Positions 1 through 8,735 of a stretch of DNA of 64,000 nt are shown piece by piece (positions within the stretch are counted from its first letter, which is position 1; each line of letters starts with the position of its first letter). The position numbers were made by a program, and so were the translations under genes. The DNA comes from CAVWUA01 sp963758025. Its GTDB lineage: Bacteria > Planctomycetota > Planctomycetia > Isosphaerales > Isosphaeraceae. The notes under the pieces were generated by a model. The model worked only from the letters and a program-made list of their open reading frames with translations, was not told the DNA's origin and did not search any database. The stretch is from contig CAVWUA010000006.1 in assembly GCA_963758025.1 (NCBI GenBank), positions 434,001-498,000 on the forward strand, written 5' to 3'.

Positions 1-710
1 CGGAGATTAGCGCGGCTCACCCGCGCCGCCCGGATGAACGCGGCAACGCGGGCGGGGTCCTTGCGGCCGGGGGACACCTCGACGCCGCCAGCCACATCGA
101 CCATCCAGGGGCGAACGCGGGCCACCCGCTCGGCGACGTTCTCCGGTGTCAGGCCCCCGGCCAGGATCAGTCGCAACGGCTGCCTGCCCGGAGGTTCACA
201 AAACGTCGTCAAGAGGTCCAGAACTGCCTCGCCGATCGTCTGGCCGGTGCCGCCGAACTGGCCGGGGACGTGGGCATCGACCAGGACCGCGTCGGGCAAG
301 GCATCCGATTCCTTGGCTCTGGCGAGCCAGTCGGTCATCGTGGCGACGGCCTCGGCATCCCCGAGGCGAAAGGCCCGGATGACCGTCAGCCCCTCCCGCC
401 GGAGCGCCCGCACGTCCTCGACCGGTTCTTTGCCGTGAAGTTGCACGAATCGCAGGCCGAGCCGCGAGGCGGTCGCGGCGACCTCGCCGGCGGGGCGGTT
501 CACGAACAGGCCGACCGCCTCGGCCGACGGGGGCAGCGCGGCGATGATGGCCGCCGCCCGTTCCGGTTCGACGAAACGGGGCGACGGGGGGTGGAAATTC
601 AGGCCGATCCAGTCCGCGCCGGCCACCGCCGTTGCGGAGGCCTCGGCCGGCGTGGTCAGCCCGCAGATTTTGACCTTCACCGCCGTCAGTGTCGGGGAAG
701 ATGAGGGCAT
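1..710 (-). CDS. trpF: Phosphoribosylanthranilate isomerase (3' end cut by window edge)
   Basis: Catalyses the Amadori rearrangement of phosphoribosylanthranilate to CdRP, the third step of tryptophan synthesis from chorismate, in the cytoplasm. The minus-strand frame starts at ATG 710 and stays open to position 1, about 236 residues. The visible motifs fit a TrpF beta/alpha barrel: KICGLT near the N-terminus with the catalytic Cys, FVQLHG in the middle, LAGGL, and DVAGGVE followed by SPGRKD near the C-terminus. TrpF is usually 200-230 residues, so little can be missing. It lies 42 nt downstream of the thioredoxin gene on the same strand and may be co-transcribed. Confidence is high for family; the true end is outside the window. 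Confidence 0.93.
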   Translation of the reverse strand, partial: MPSSSPTLTAVKVKICGLTTPAEASATAVAGADWIGLNFHPPSPRFVEPERAAAIIAALPPSAEAVGLFVNRPAGEVAATASRLGLRFVQLHGKEPVEDVRALRREGLTVIRAFRLGDAEAVATMTDWLARAKESDALPDAVLVDAHVPGQFGGTGQTIGEAVLDLLTTFCEPPGRQPLRLILAGGLTPENVAERVARVRPWMVDVAGGVEVSPGRKDPARVAAFIRAARVSRANL

Positions 711-752
711 ACGATCACGAGATCCCCAACAACCGGAGCGACTGGGCATGCC

Positions 753-1085
753 TCAAGCGACACCCATCTTCGAAATCGCGTCCTTGAACTTCGCTTCGGG
801 GTTCACCCCGACCAGGCGGCCGACTTCCGAGCCGTTCTGGAAGAAGATGACCGTCGGGATCGAGGAGATCCGCAGACTTCCCGGAGTGTCCACGTTCTGG
901 TCGGTATCCATTTTGCCGATCTTGACCTTGCCCTGGTACTCACCGGCCAGCTTTTCAATCGTCGGCGCGAGCATCCGGCAGGGGCCGCACCAGGGGGCCC
1001 AGAAGTCCACGATCACGGGGACATCCGACTCCAGGACTTCCGACTTCCAGTTCGCGTCGGTAAACTCTTGCACATTTCCGGCCAT
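753..1085 (-). CDS. trxA: Thioredoxin
   Basis: Small cytoplasmic disulfide reductase of 110 residues, the normal thioredoxin length. The canonical active site WCGPC is at about residues 32-36, preceded by the strand VPVIVDFWAP. The cis-Pro loop is visible as SSIPTVIFFQNG. No signal peptide or membrane segment is seen, so this is the soluble TrxA type, not a membrane-anchored TlpA-like protein. The start ATG at 1085 is preceded by a weak GAGG. The gene is followed after 42 nt by trpF on the same strand and faces away from the antiporter gene on the plus strand, with an intergenic gap of about 105 nt. Confidence 0.96.
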   Translation of the reverse strand: MAGNVQEFTDANWKSEVLESDVPVIVDFWAPWCGPCRMLAPTIEKLAGEYQGKVKIGKMDTDQNVDTPGSLRISSIPTVIFFQNGSEVGRLVGVNPEAKFKDAISKMGVA

Positions 1086-1190
1086 GGCTCATGCCTCGCA
1101 TTGGGATTCGCATGGAAGTTCAAGGGGATTCCGGATTTACGAGAAATCCCCGGACGGCCTCAACCCAGCCTGTTTCGGAGACATTATAAA

Positions 1191-2429
1191 GTGACGCAAA
1201 ACCGAGTCAACCAACACGCCAAGCCGGCCACCGATCCTGAAGAGAATCACGCGACCTCCTGGCTCGACTGGGTTGATCCGCGCAAGATCGGTTGGCTCAA
1301 GACGTTACTGGTCTTCGTCCCGGTGGCGATCGTGCTACGCCTGGTGAGCGCCGGCCCGATCTGGCAGTTCCTCGCGGCCGGCCTGGCGATCATACCCCTG
1401 GCCGGGTTGATGGGGGAATCGACGGACCACCTCGGCCGCCGACTGGGACCGGGCATCGGTGGACTGCTGAACGCGACGTTCGGCAACGCGGCCGAGCTGA
1501 TCATCGCGATGTTCGCCCTGTTCAAGGGGCTGGACCAGGTGGTCAAGGCTTCCTTGACGGGCAGTATCATCGGCAACCTGTTGCTCGTTCTGGGGGCGAG
1601 CCTGCTGGCGGGAGGTCTGAAGCACAAGACGCAGAAATTCAATCGCACGGCCGCGGGTGTCGGCGCGACGATGATGGTGCTGGCCGCGATGGGAATGCTC
1701 GTGCCGGCGATCTTTCACGACCTGGTCGCCCAGAGCCAGAGCCTGGAGCTGGAACACGAACTGAGCGTCGCCGTCTGCATCGTGCTGATGGCGACGTACC
1801 TGCTCCACCTGGTCTTCAGTCTGATCACGCACAAGGACCAGTTCAACCCCGAGGACGAGTCGGGGCACGGCGACGGAGAAACCTGGACGACGAAAAAAGC
1901 CGCACTGGTCTTGCTGGCGGCGACGGCCGCCGTGGCCTGGATGAGCGAGATCCTCGTTGGCGCCGTGGAGGAAACGAGCAAGCAACTGGGGATGACGGAG
2001 ATTTTCGTCGGCGTGATCGTCGTCGCGATCATCGGCAACGCGGCCGAGCACTCGACGGCCGTGCTGATGGCCCTGAAGAACAAGATGGACCTGGCGGTCG
2101 GGATCGCGATGGGCTCGGCCCTTCAGATCGCGCTGTTCGTCGCCCCGGTACTGGTCTTCACCAGCTATTTGCGGTCGCACCCGATGGACCTGCTGTTCTC
2201 GACGCTGGAGGTCGTCGCGGTGATCCTGGCGGTCCTGATCGCGCGGATGGTGGCCGAGGACGGCGAGTCGAACTGGCTGGAGGGGACGATGCTCCTGATG
2301 ATGTACGTGATCCTCGGCGGCGCGTTCTTCTTCCTGCCGGCGTCGCATGGAAAGGGGGGCGCGGGCCAGTCGCAAGGGATCGTCAAGCCGCTCGGGTCCG
2401 AGCGATCCGCGCCGGAAGGGGGCGGATGA
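1191..2429 (+). CDS. Ca2+/H+ antiporter, CaCA/Cax family
   Basis: Predicted inner-membrane calcium/proton exchanger of 412 residues. The two alpha-repeat signatures of the CaCA superfamily are clear: GNAAELIIAMFAL in the first half and GNAAEHSTAVLMAL in the second, each within a hydrophobic segment, with about eleven membrane spans in all. An acidic and His-containing loop (EDESGHGDGE) separates the halves, as in Cax/ChaA/VCX proteins. I choose GTG 1191, which has GGAG ten bases upstream; an in-frame ATG at 1068 would lie inside trxA and adds an unlikely N-terminal tail. The most probable role is calcium extrusion coupled to the proton gradient. Substrate specificity cannot be decided from sequence alone. 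Confidence 0.88.
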   Translation: MTQNRVNQHAKPATDPEENHATSWLDWVDPRKIGWLKTLLVFVPVAIVLRLVSAGPIWQFLAAGLAIIPLAGLMGESTDHLGRRLGPGIGGLLNATFGNAAELIIAMFALFKGLDQVVKASLTGSIIGNLLLVLGASLLAGGLKHKTQKFNRTAAGVGATMMVLAAMGMLVPAIFHDLVAQSQSLELEHELSVAVCIVLMATYLLHLVFSLITHKDQFNPEDESGHGDGETWTTKKAALVLLAATAAVAWMSEILVGAVEETSKQLGMTEIFVGVIVVAIIGNAAEHSTAVLMALKNKMDLAVGIAMGSALQIALFVAPVLVFTSYLRSHPMDLLFSTLEVVAVILAVLIARMVAEDGESNWLEGTMLLMMYVILGGAFFFLPASHGKGGAGQSQGIVKPLGSERSAPEGGG

Positions 2430-2498
2430 CGGTGCCGGGAACTTGATCGGTCGGTACAATGGGCCTGTTGCCTACCATCGGAGGAATCGGACACGACA

Positions 2499-3503
2499 AT
2501 GCCCATTATCGAGGCCGACGGACTGACCAAGACGTATCGCGTCTCCCAGAAAAAGGAGGGCGTGCTGGCCGCCCTGCGCGGTCTCTACCATCGCGAGTAC
2601 CGCGAAGTGCGCGCGGTGGACGACGTCTCCTTCTCGATCGAGCCGGGGGAGATGGTCGCCTTTCTCGGCCCCAACGGCGCCGGGAAGACGACGACGCTGA
2701 AGATGCTCTCCGGCCTGATCTATCCCACCAGGGGCCGCGCCCAGGTGCTCGGCTTCACCCCCTGGAACCGCGAGGACGCCTTCCGCCGGCAATTCGCCCT
2801 GGTGATGGGGCAGAAGAACCAGCTCTGGTGGGACCTCCCCGCCGCCGACAGCTTCCAGCTCCACCGGGAGATCTACTCGATCCCCCGCGACCAGTTCGAC
2901 GAGACCCTGGGCGAGCTGACCGAACTGCTCGGCGTCGGCAAGCTGACCCGGCAGGCCGTGCGCGAGCTGTCCCTGGGGGAACGGATGAAGATGGAGCTGA
3001 TCGCCGCCCTGCTGCACAGCCCGAGCCTGCTGCTGCTCGACGAGCCGACGATCGGCCTCGACGTCGTCGCGCAGGTGGCGATCCAGAAGTGCCTGCGGGA
3101 GTACCATGCCCGACGCGGCGTGACGATGCTGCTGACCAGCCACTACATGCGGGACATCGAGGCCCTGTGCGACCGCGTGCTCGTGATCACGCACGGCAAG
3201 CTCGTCTATGACGGCGAGCTGTCGGGCATCGCCGAGCGGTTCGGCCGCGCGAAGCTCGTGCGGCTGGAGTTCGCCGAAGGCGAGGTGCCCGCGGATCTCG
3301 AACGTTTCGGCGAAGTCGTCCGGATCGAGGGGCCGTCGGCCGACCTGAAGGTGGACCGGAGCAAGGTCGCCGAGGTCCTGGGGGCGATCCTCGACGTCCA
3401 CCGCGTCGTCGACGTCAGCGTGCAGGACCCGCCGCTGGAGCAGACGATCGCCCGGGTCTTCGAGGAAGCCCGCCGAGTACGAGGAGGCGCACGCCGATCA
3501 TGA
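2499..3503 (+). CDS. ABC-2 type exporter, ATP-binding protein
   Basis: Cytoplasmic ATPase of a three-component ABC exporter, 334 residues. Walker A is GPNGAGKTT, the signature is LSLGERMKMEL and Walker B is LLLLDEPTIGLD, followed by the H-loop TSHYM. The region after about residue 245 is the C-terminal extension common in DrrA/NatA-like ATPases. Its stop overlaps the start of the first permease (ATGA at 3500), so translation is coupled. The ATPase plus two ABC2_membrane_6-type permeases is a recurring bacterial arrangement, often annotated as an exporter of unknown substrate. Nothing in the neighbourhood names the substrate. Confidence 0.93.
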   Translation: MPIIEADGLTKTYRVSQKKEGVLAALRGLYHREYREVRAVDDVSFSIEPGEMVAFLGPNGAGKTTTLKMLSGLIYPTRGRAQVLGFTPWNREDAFRRQFALVMGQKNQLWWDLPAADSFQLHREIYSIPRDQFDETLGELTELLGVGKLTRQAVRELSLGERMKMELIAALLHSPSLLLLDEPTIGLDVVAQVAIQKCLREYHARRGVTMLLTSHYMRDIEALCDRVLVITHGKLVYDGELSGIAERFGRAKLVRLEFAEGEVPADLERFGEVVRIEGPSADLKVDRSKVAEVLGAILDVHRVVDVSVQDPPLEQTIARVFEEARRVRGGARRS

Positions 3504-4414
3504 CGCCGCCTGACGCGACCGCCGAGGCCGCGCCCCGCAACGCGCGACCGATGCCGACCGGAACGCCCACCGTGCCGCTGAGGCCCCGGGGCCTGGTCCC
3601 GACCGTGCGCAAGTACGTGAAGATCCTCCGCGCCTCGCTCGTCGAGCGGATGACCTATCGCGGCGATTTCCTGCTCGGCACGATCCTGCGGTTCCTGCCG
3701 ATGATGACGACGATCCTCCTCTGGAACGCCATCTACGCGGGGTCGGGAAAGACGTCGCTCAACGGATTTCGGTATCAGGAGATGATCGCCTATTTGCTCA
3801 TGGTGAACATCAGCCGGATGTTCTCCAGCATGCCGGGCCTGGCCGGGGGGATCGCGCGCGACATCCGCGAGGGGACGCTCAAGAAGTACCTGCTCCAGCC
3901 GATCGACATGGTCGGCTACCTGGTGTCGTACCGGATCGCGCACAAGATCACGTACATCATCGCGTCGTTCTTGCCTTACGCGCTGCTGTTCTTCCTCTGC
4001 CGGAGCTTCTTCGTCGGCCTGATCCCGACCGACCCCTGGACGTGGCTCGCCTATGCCGCGTCGCTCGTGATGGCGTTCCTCGTCGGCTTCTTCTTCGAGG
4101 CGAGCGTGGGCATGGTGGGGTTCTGGTTCCTGGAGGTGACGTCGCTGCTTTATATCGTCATGACGCTCAACTTCTTCATCTCCGGCCACATGCTGCCGCT
4201 GGACCTCCTGCCGCCGTTCTGGGCGGGCGTGCTGAAGGCGCTGCCGTTCCAGTACATGGCCTATTTCCCGGCCGTCGTCTTCCTCGGCAAGGTCAAGGGG
4301 GAAGCGCTCGTGTATGGATTGCTCGGCGAGTTGCTCTGGGCCGCGTTCTTCATTTTCCTGGCCCGCTGGCTGTTCCGCCGGGGCTTGCGGAGATACAGCG
4401 CGTACGGCGGTTGA
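3500..4414 (+). CDS. ABC-2 type exporter permease, subunit 1
   Basis: Integral membrane protein of 304 residues with about six hydrophobic spans. The N-terminal 35 residues are Pro- and Thr-rich and polar, then KYVKILRASLVERMTYRGDF leads into the first span, as in the DUF990/ABC2_membrane_6 family. A repeated feature of the family, the segment IREGTLKKYLLQPIDM (the cytoplasmic loop that ranks the permease among ABC-2 proteins), is present. The second permease has the matching RTGDLDFLLVKPID, so the two are paralogues that probably form a heterodimer. Start is fixed by the ATGA overlap with the ATPase gene. Confidence 0.85.
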   Translation: MTPPDATAEAAPRNARPMPTGTPTVPLRPRGLVPTVRKYVKILRASLVERMTYRGDFLLGTILRFLPMMTTILLWNAIYAGSGKTSLNGFRYQEMIAYLLMVNISRMFSSMPGLAGGIARDIREGTLKKYLLQPIDMVGYLVSYRIAHKITYIIASFLPYALLFFLCRSFFVGLIPTDPWTWLAYAASLVMAFLVGFFFEASVGMVGFWFLEVTSLLYIVMTLNFFISGHMLPLDLLPPFWAGVLKALPFQYMAYFPAVVFLGKVKGEALVYGLLGELLWAAFFIFLARWLFRRGLRRYSAYGG

Positions 4415-4480
4415 GGCGAACGGGGCCTCTCGCATCCACCATCAACTGTCTCTCATCAACCATTCTGGAAACGTAAACGC

Positions 4481-5293
4481 ATGTCCGTCGCATGGCGCTA
4501 CGCCCGGTTGCTCGGCTCGCTCGCCCGCTACACGCTGGCGAGAGAGCTGGCGTTCCAGACGAACTTTCTGGTGAAGGTCATCGTCGAGGTGATCTGGCTC
4601 GGGGTCCTGCTGGCGTTTTACGAGACGGTCTTCGCCAAGACCTCGACGATCGCCAACTGGCCCGAGGCGCAGTACCTGTTCTTCGTCGGGTGCTACTTCG
4701 CCATGAACGGGGTGATCGAGACCCTGTTCCTCGAAAACTGCAACGAGTTCGCCGAACTCGTCCGCACGGGCGACCTCGATTTCCTCCTGGTCAAGCCGAT
4801 CGACGAGCAGTTCCTCATCACCTGCCGGCGGGTGGACTGGGGCACCGCGCCGAACGTGTTGATGGGGGCCGGGGTCATGCTGCTGTCCCTCTGGAACATG
4901 AACTGGCCGTTCGATCCGGTACGCATCGTTTCCTTCGTCGCGCTGTTCCTCTGCGGGGTCTTGATCGCTTACAGCTTCATGCTGATCCTGACCTCGTTCT
5001 CGGTCTGGCTGGTGCGGAACCAGAGCCTGATGGAGATGTGGTGGCTGTTCTCCAGCCTGGCGCGGTATCCGAAGGAGATCTTCCTGGGCAAGACCTGGGC
5101 CGAGCCGATCGGGCGGTTCTTCACCTACGTCCTGCCGATCCTCCTGGTCGTGAACGTCCCGGCCCGCGCGATGGTCAAGGTGCTGGAGCCGGCGATGGTC
5201 GGCTTCACCCTCGCCGCGACGGTCGCCTCGGTCTGGGTCAGCCGGCGCTTCTTCCGCCGCGCCTTGCGGTCCTACCGCAGCGCGAGCAGTTGA
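4481..5293 (+). CDS. ABC-2 type exporter permease, subunit 2
   Basis: Second permease of the exporter, 270 residues, about six membrane spans. The loop RTGDLDFLLVKPID near residue 95 matches the equivalent loop of subunit 1, supporting a heterodimer of related subunits in the inner membrane. It begins 66 nt after subunit 1 ends; the gap shows no clear terminator, so the three genes probably form one operon. The family (ABC2_membrane_6) is known in actinobacteria, cyanobacteria and planctomycetes; the exported compound has not been established for most members and I do not assign one. Confidence 0.85.
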   Translation: MSVAWRYARLLGSLARYTLARELAFQTNFLVKVIVEVIWLGVLLAFYETVFAKTSTIANWPEAQYLFFVGCYFAMNGVIETLFLENCNEFAELVRTGDLDFLLVKPIDEQFLITCRRVDWGTAPNVLMGAGVMLLSLWNMNWPFDPVRIVSFVALFLCGVLIAYSFMLILTSFSVWLVRNQSLMEMWWLFSSLARYPKEIFLGKTWAEPIGRFFTYVLPILLVVNVPARAMVKVLEPAMVGFTLAATVASVWVSRRFFRRALRSYRSASS

Positions 5294-5411
5294 GCCTTGG
5301 GAGATCATCGCCGGACCGATCGCCCTCTGGTGCTGGCCGTTCCGCTCACGCTCTACTTGGTTGACTTCAACCTCGCCACCCGGCTTTCGCTCTGATTCGA
5401 GGAGAATCGCC

Positions 5412-5588
5412 ATGTCGGGTTTCATCGCCGGAATCTTTGGCGGCAGTCAACGCAAGATCCGCTGCCCGTACTGCCGTCGTGACCAGGTAATCCCCCGCCA
5501 GCCCTTGCCGTTCCTCTTGCCCTGCCCGAACTGCCGGAAGCCGCTTCAGATCACCGAGAAAGGGGCCGCGATTCCGCCGAAACGCTGA
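5412..5588 (+). CDS. Small zinc-ribbon protein
   Basis: A 58-residue protein with two CPxC knuckles, CPYC near residue 20 and CPNC near residue 38, separated by a Pro-rich stretch; this is a four-Cys zinc ribbon. The N-terminus (MSGFIAGIFGG) is hydrophobic but short. ATG 5412 is chosen because a strong GAGGAGAA lies just upstream; an in-frame ATG at 5361 lacks this. It follows the ABC exporter by about 118 nt on the same strand and is convergent with uvsE, whose stop is 6 nt away. Function unknown; many such ribbons are nucleic-acid or protein-binding accessory modules. Confidence 0.7.
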   Translation: MSGFIAGIFGGSQRKIRCPYCRRDQVIPRQPLPFLLPCPNCRKPLQITEKGAAIPPKR

Positions 5589-5594
5589 GTGGCC

Positions 5595-6518
5595 TTATGC
5601 ACGAGCGCCGAGGAGCCCGGTTTCTTGAATTCCCCGCGCCCGGAGTTCCTCACGGAGCCGGAACAGGGCGCGGTCCTTCTGCTTGCACTCCAGCATAGAG
5701 TCGAACGGCTGGGCGGGGGCCTCTCGGACGAGCGCGGCGAACGCATCCGGGTCGATCCAGTCCGCGTGATGGCCGGGTCGGCCCCCTTCGGCCTGAGTGC
5801 TGAAATGGATCTTGGGCACGCCGTCGCTCGGCTTCCAGGTGGCGAAGACGTCGGCCAGAAACCGTGAGGGGCCATCGTCGCGTTGCGCATGAACCTGGTC
5901 GTGCAGGTTGTCGAAGATCATCGGCAGGCCGGTCCGGGACGAGAGGTCGAGCACGTCCTCGGTGGAAAAGACGCGCTCGTCGTTCTCGATCACCAGCCGC
6001 TTTCGCCACGACGCGGGCAGATCGGCGACGACCCGGGCGAACCGGGCCGTTGCCTCGGCCTTGCCTCCGGTCGCGCCGCCGACGTGAATGACGATCTTGC
6101 TGGCATCATCCGTGCGAAGCGTGTCCAATAGACGGACGTGCCAGCCGACCTCCGCGATGGCGGCCTTGACCACGTCGGCCCTCGGCGAGTTCAACACCGT
6201 GAACTGCCCGGGGTGCATCGTGACGCGCAGCCCCGCTTCGCGGATCAAGGCGGCCAGCCGCGCGAAGCGCTCGGCGTGCTCCTCCCACCAGGGGATGTCG
6301 TTGACCTCGTGCGAGGCGAACGGGATCAGGTTGCTGCTGATGCGGTACAGGGAGACCCCGCGCTCGATGTTGAAACGGAGGACCCGCTCCAGTTCCGCCA
6401 GGTTCGCGTCGATCAGCTCGCGGAGCCGCTCCGGCGTGGCGTTGCGCAGGCGGCACGTCCGGTTCGTCGCCGCGTCGATCGAGAGGGCCATCGCCACGTA
6501 GCCAAGGTGTCGCAGCAC
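5595..6518 (-). CDS. uvsE: UV damage endonuclease (UVDE/UvsE family)
   Basis: TIM-barrel endonuclease of about 307 residues that nicks DNA 5' of UV photoproducts, starting an excision pathway independent of UvrABC. Typical UVDE blocks are seen in order: LGYVAMALS at the start, RLRNATPERL, LERVLRFNIERGVSLYRISS, MHPGQFTVLNSP, KIVIHVGGATGGK, RLVIENDERVFSTEDVLDL, MIFDNLHDQ, and KIHFSTQAEG. The His, Glu and Asp residues in these blocks are the metal ligands in the family. No ATG stands before the conserved LGYVAM, so GTG 6518 is the best start; a ribosome site is not obvious. The gene is divergent from the serine hydrolase with 57 nt between the starts. Confidence 0.9.
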   Translation of the reverse strand: MLRHLGYVAMALSIDAATNRTCRLRNATPERLRELIDANLAELERVLRFNIERGVSLYRISSNLIPFASHEVNDIPWWEEHAERFARLAALIREAGLRVTMHPGQFTVLNSPRADVVKAAIAEVGWHVRLLDTLRTDDASKIVIHVGGATGGKAEATARFARVVADLPASWRKRLVIENDERVFSTEDVLDLSSRTGLPMIFDNLHDQVHAQRDDGPSRFLADVFATWKPSDGVPKIHFSTQAEGGRPGHHADWIDPDAFAALVREAPAQPFDSMLECKQKDRALFRLREELRARGIQETGLLGARA

Positions 6519-6575
6519 GTCGAGGTCTCGGGGTCGGGAAGACAGTCTCCAAAGGAAATGTCCAGAGGTTGTTGT

Positions 6576-7667
6576 ATGACGATCTTGCCAACCGTCAATC
6601 CGCGCCGGGTCGGGTTCGTGCCGGAGCGCCTGGAGGCCGCGTTCAATCTCCTGCAGCGCTGGCAGGAATCGGGTGAGGTTTCCAGCTCGGCCCTCTGCGT
6701 CGGCCGCCGGGGAGGCATGGTTGAGCCTCGGCTGTTCGGCGTGCCGGCCAACGCCACGTTCCTCGTCGCCTCGATCACCAAGCCGGTGACGGCCGCCGCG
6801 GTCCTGCTTCTGGCCGAGCGCGGACGGCTCACGCTGGAGGATCGGGTCGCCGACGTCCTGCCCGAGTTCGCCCAGGAGGGCAAGGCGGACGTGCGCATCC
6901 GGCACCTCCTGACGCACACGTCCGGCCTGCCCGACATGCTGCCCGAGAACGAGCAGCTCCGCGCGGCCCATTCCCCGCTCTCCGCCTTCGTCGAAGGAGC
7001 GTGCCGGCAACCGCTGGCCTTCGCGCCCGGGACGGGTGTTCGCTACCAGAGCACCGGCTATGCCGTGCTCGCCGAGATCGTTCAGCGCGTCTCGGAAACG
7101 CCGTTCGCCGAATTCCTCCGCCGCGAGTTCTTCGAGCCCCTGGAGATGACCGACACGGCGCTCGGCGTCACGGGTGAGGCCGCCCAGCGGATCGCGCCCA
7201 TCCCGCTTCCGCCCGAAAAGGCCGGGCTCGACTGGAACTGGAACTCTCCCTACTGGCGATCCCTGGGTGCCCCCTGGGGGGGCCTCATCACCTCGCCGAG
7301 CGACTTCGCGCGCTACTGCCGGATGATGCTCGACGAGGGAACATTCGGCCGGACGCGCGTGCTCAGCCCGGCGACCGTCCGGGCGATGACCTCGAACCAG
7401 TTGAACGTCTTCCCCGACCTCCCCGAGCCGGACCGCCGCTGCCGGCCGTGGGGCCTCGGCTGGCGGTTGAACTGGCCCGGCAGCCCGTCGAGCTTCGGCG
7501 ACCTGCTCGGCCCCGCCACGTATGGCCACTGGGGCGCGACCGGCACCCTCTGCTGGATCGACCCCGATGCCAACGCCTTCTGTCTGCTGTTCACCACCCG
7601 CCCGCACGAGGAGGGCGGCCACATCCTGACCCGCATCTCGAATATTGTCGCATCGGCGATGGCATGA
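6576..7667 (+). CDS. Beta-lactamase-like serine hydrolase (class C fold)
   Basis: A 363-residue penicillin-binding-protein-like hydrolase. The SxxK nucleophile motif is SITK near residue 72 in VASITKPVTAA. The second motif, usually YxN, appears as YQSTGY, and the third, usually KTG or HxG, as HWGATGT. RHLLTHTSGLPD is the block shared by esterase/beta-lactamase family proteins. There is no signal peptide, so the protein is probably cytoplasmic and more likely an esterase or peptidase than a resistance enzyme. ATG 6576 has AGAGG eight bases upstream. Divergent from uvsE. Confidence 0.85.
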   Translation: MTILPTVNPRRVGFVPERLEAAFNLLQRWQESGEVSSSALCVGRRGGMVEPRLFGVPANATFLVASITKPVTAAAVLLLAERGRLTLEDRVADVLPEFAQEGKADVRIRHLLTHTSGLPDMLPENEQLRAAHSPLSAFVEGACRQPLAFAPGTGVRYQSTGYAVLAEIVQRVSETPFAEFLRREFFEPLEMTDTALGVTGEAAQRIAPIPLPPEKAGLDWNWNSPYWRSLGAPWGGLITSPSDFARYCRMMLDEGTFGRTRVLSPATVRAMTSNQLNVFPDLPEPDRRCRPWGLGWRLNWPGSPSSFGDLLGPATYGHWGATGTLCWIDPDANAFCLLFTTRPHEEGGHILTRISNIVASAMA

Positions 7668-8138
7668 GAATATTCTAAGTGAAGCAAACTATATTAACGA
7701 GACTCCTCGGCGCTCTGATGACTGCCAAAACGGCAGGTGGGTTCGTTCGGCGCAACAGTCTTAAGTTCTTTCGGCGCAACAGGTTTAGGTTCGTTCGGCG
7801 CGACGGTTCTTGGGTTCGTTCGGCGCAACAGGTTTGGGTTCGTTCGGCGCGGGAATGGTCCCGTCGAGCGAGGATGACTCACGATGGGGATTGTCAAAGA
7901 ACCGTGGGCGCAATGTGGCACTCTTGAAAAGGATCGTTGCGTTGCTTCGCGCGATTCACCGGCTCGTGGGAAAAAATCCGGGACTTCCTCGGCAATCTTC
8001 ACCCAGAATCGCCAGGACTCTTGACGGAATCCGCCCTTTCCTTGTTTCCACGTTCTGCGGGGGGAACGGGGGTGGGTTCCACGGATGGACATGGGCGAGG
8101 AGTCTCATATTAACTGCTCAATTTCTTGAAGGATTCGT
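7668..8138. other. Intergenic stretch with tandem repeats, no supported gene
   Basis: The 471 bases between the serine hydrolase and the secreted coiled-coil protein hold short open frames on both strands, but these consist mostly of the tandem repeat at 7741-7850 and have no recognisable family or ribosome site. The remainder shows no RNA gene or clear terminator that I can see. Confidence 0.5.
7741..7850. repeat. Tandem repeat, 24-25 bp unit, five copies
   Basis: The core TTCGGCGC recurs at 7746, 7770, 7794, 7819 and 7843, with spacings of 24, 24, 25 and 24 bases. The consensus unit is close to GGTTCGTTCGGCGCAACAG followed by about five variable bases. One 25-base spacing breaks any reading frame, and on either strand the translated product is a simple Asn-Glu-Pro or Arg-rich string, so this is best read as noncoding repeat DNA. 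Confidence 0.8.
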
Positions 8139-8141
8139 GTG

Positions 8142-8684
8142 ATGACACGTACACAATTCACTCGATGGTCCGCGGGCGCATTGCTCTTTTCCCTGGGAGC
8201 ATTGGCCGGAAACTTACCCACGCTCTTGCCAGCCAGAGCACAGCAAGGATCGGAGAAGCCTTCGCAGACACCCGAGAATGAGGAGTTCTTCCGCCGACTG
8301 CGTGAAGAACTGGAGGTCCTGGAAGCGTATCGAGACTCCATCCAGGCGGAGGTACGCTCGGCCGAGGCCTATATCGAGGAGACGAAAATCGTCCAGCAGA
8401 CGGCCAAGACGATGTCGGATCGTGGCTATTCCGGTCCGACGTATCTCGCGGCCGCGACCTACACGCTCCGCGAGGCGGAAACCTGCCTTGCCCGGCGGAA
8501 CGCCACGCTGAAGGAATTTAACGTGCGGATCGCGCAAGCGCAGCGGCGTCTGAAGAACCCCGAACTCCCTTCGGGGTCGCTCAGCGGTCCCCTGTCTCTG
8601 GAATATCGCGTCCTCCAGCTTGAGCAAGAGCTGGATCGACTGCAATGGCAGCAGAATTTTCAGAAGATCAACATGAAGCGATAA
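8142..8684 (+). CDS. Secreted coiled-coil protein of unknown function
   Basis: About 180 residues. The N-terminus has a signal peptide: basic MTRTQFTRWS, hydrophobic ALLFSLGALAGNL, and a probable cleavage site after PARA. The mature part is highly charged and helical, with heptad-like EEFFRRLREELEVLEAYRDS, a second stretch around residues 60-130, and a C-terminal YRVLQLEQELDRLQWQ helix. It contains no Cys in the helices apart from one at about 117. I choose ATG 8142; a GTG at 8139 immediately before it is possible. AAGGA lies eight bases upstream of the ATG. I recognise no family. It probably resides in the periplasm. Confidence 0.7.
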   Translation: MTRTQFTRWSAGALLFSLGALAGNLPTLLPARAQQGSEKPSQTPENEEFFRRLREELEVLEAYRDSIQAEVRSAEAYIEETKIVQQTAKTMSDRGYSGPTYLAAATYTLREAETCLARRNATLKEFNVRIAQAQRRLKNPELPSGSLSGPLSLEYRVLQLEQELDRLQWQQNFQKINMKR

Positions 8685-8689
8685 CGAGA

Positions 8690-8720
8690 GGCGGACACGC
8701 CGGCTGATGTCGTGTCCGCC
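8690..8720. terminator. Hairpin between convergent genes
   Basis: GGCGGACAC (8690-8698) and GTGTCCGCC (8712-8720) form a nine-pair stem with a 13-nt loop, placed exactly between the stop of the coiled-coil gene and the stop of the pentapeptide/channel gene. There is no T-run, so a bidirectional terminator is plausible but not certain. Confidence 0.5.
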
Positions 8721-8735
8721 GAGTGGGACCACCGC

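Noticed and set aside
5595..7622. A single minus-strand protein of 675 residues including UVDE
   Set aside because: Only the last 300 residues match UVDE; the first part is a shadow of the plus-strand serine hydrolase gene.
7694..8092. A minus-strand protein with Asn-Glu-Pro repeats
   Set aside because: The repeated part is the translated 24-bp tandem repeat; a 25-bp unit breaks its phase and nothing else supports a gene.
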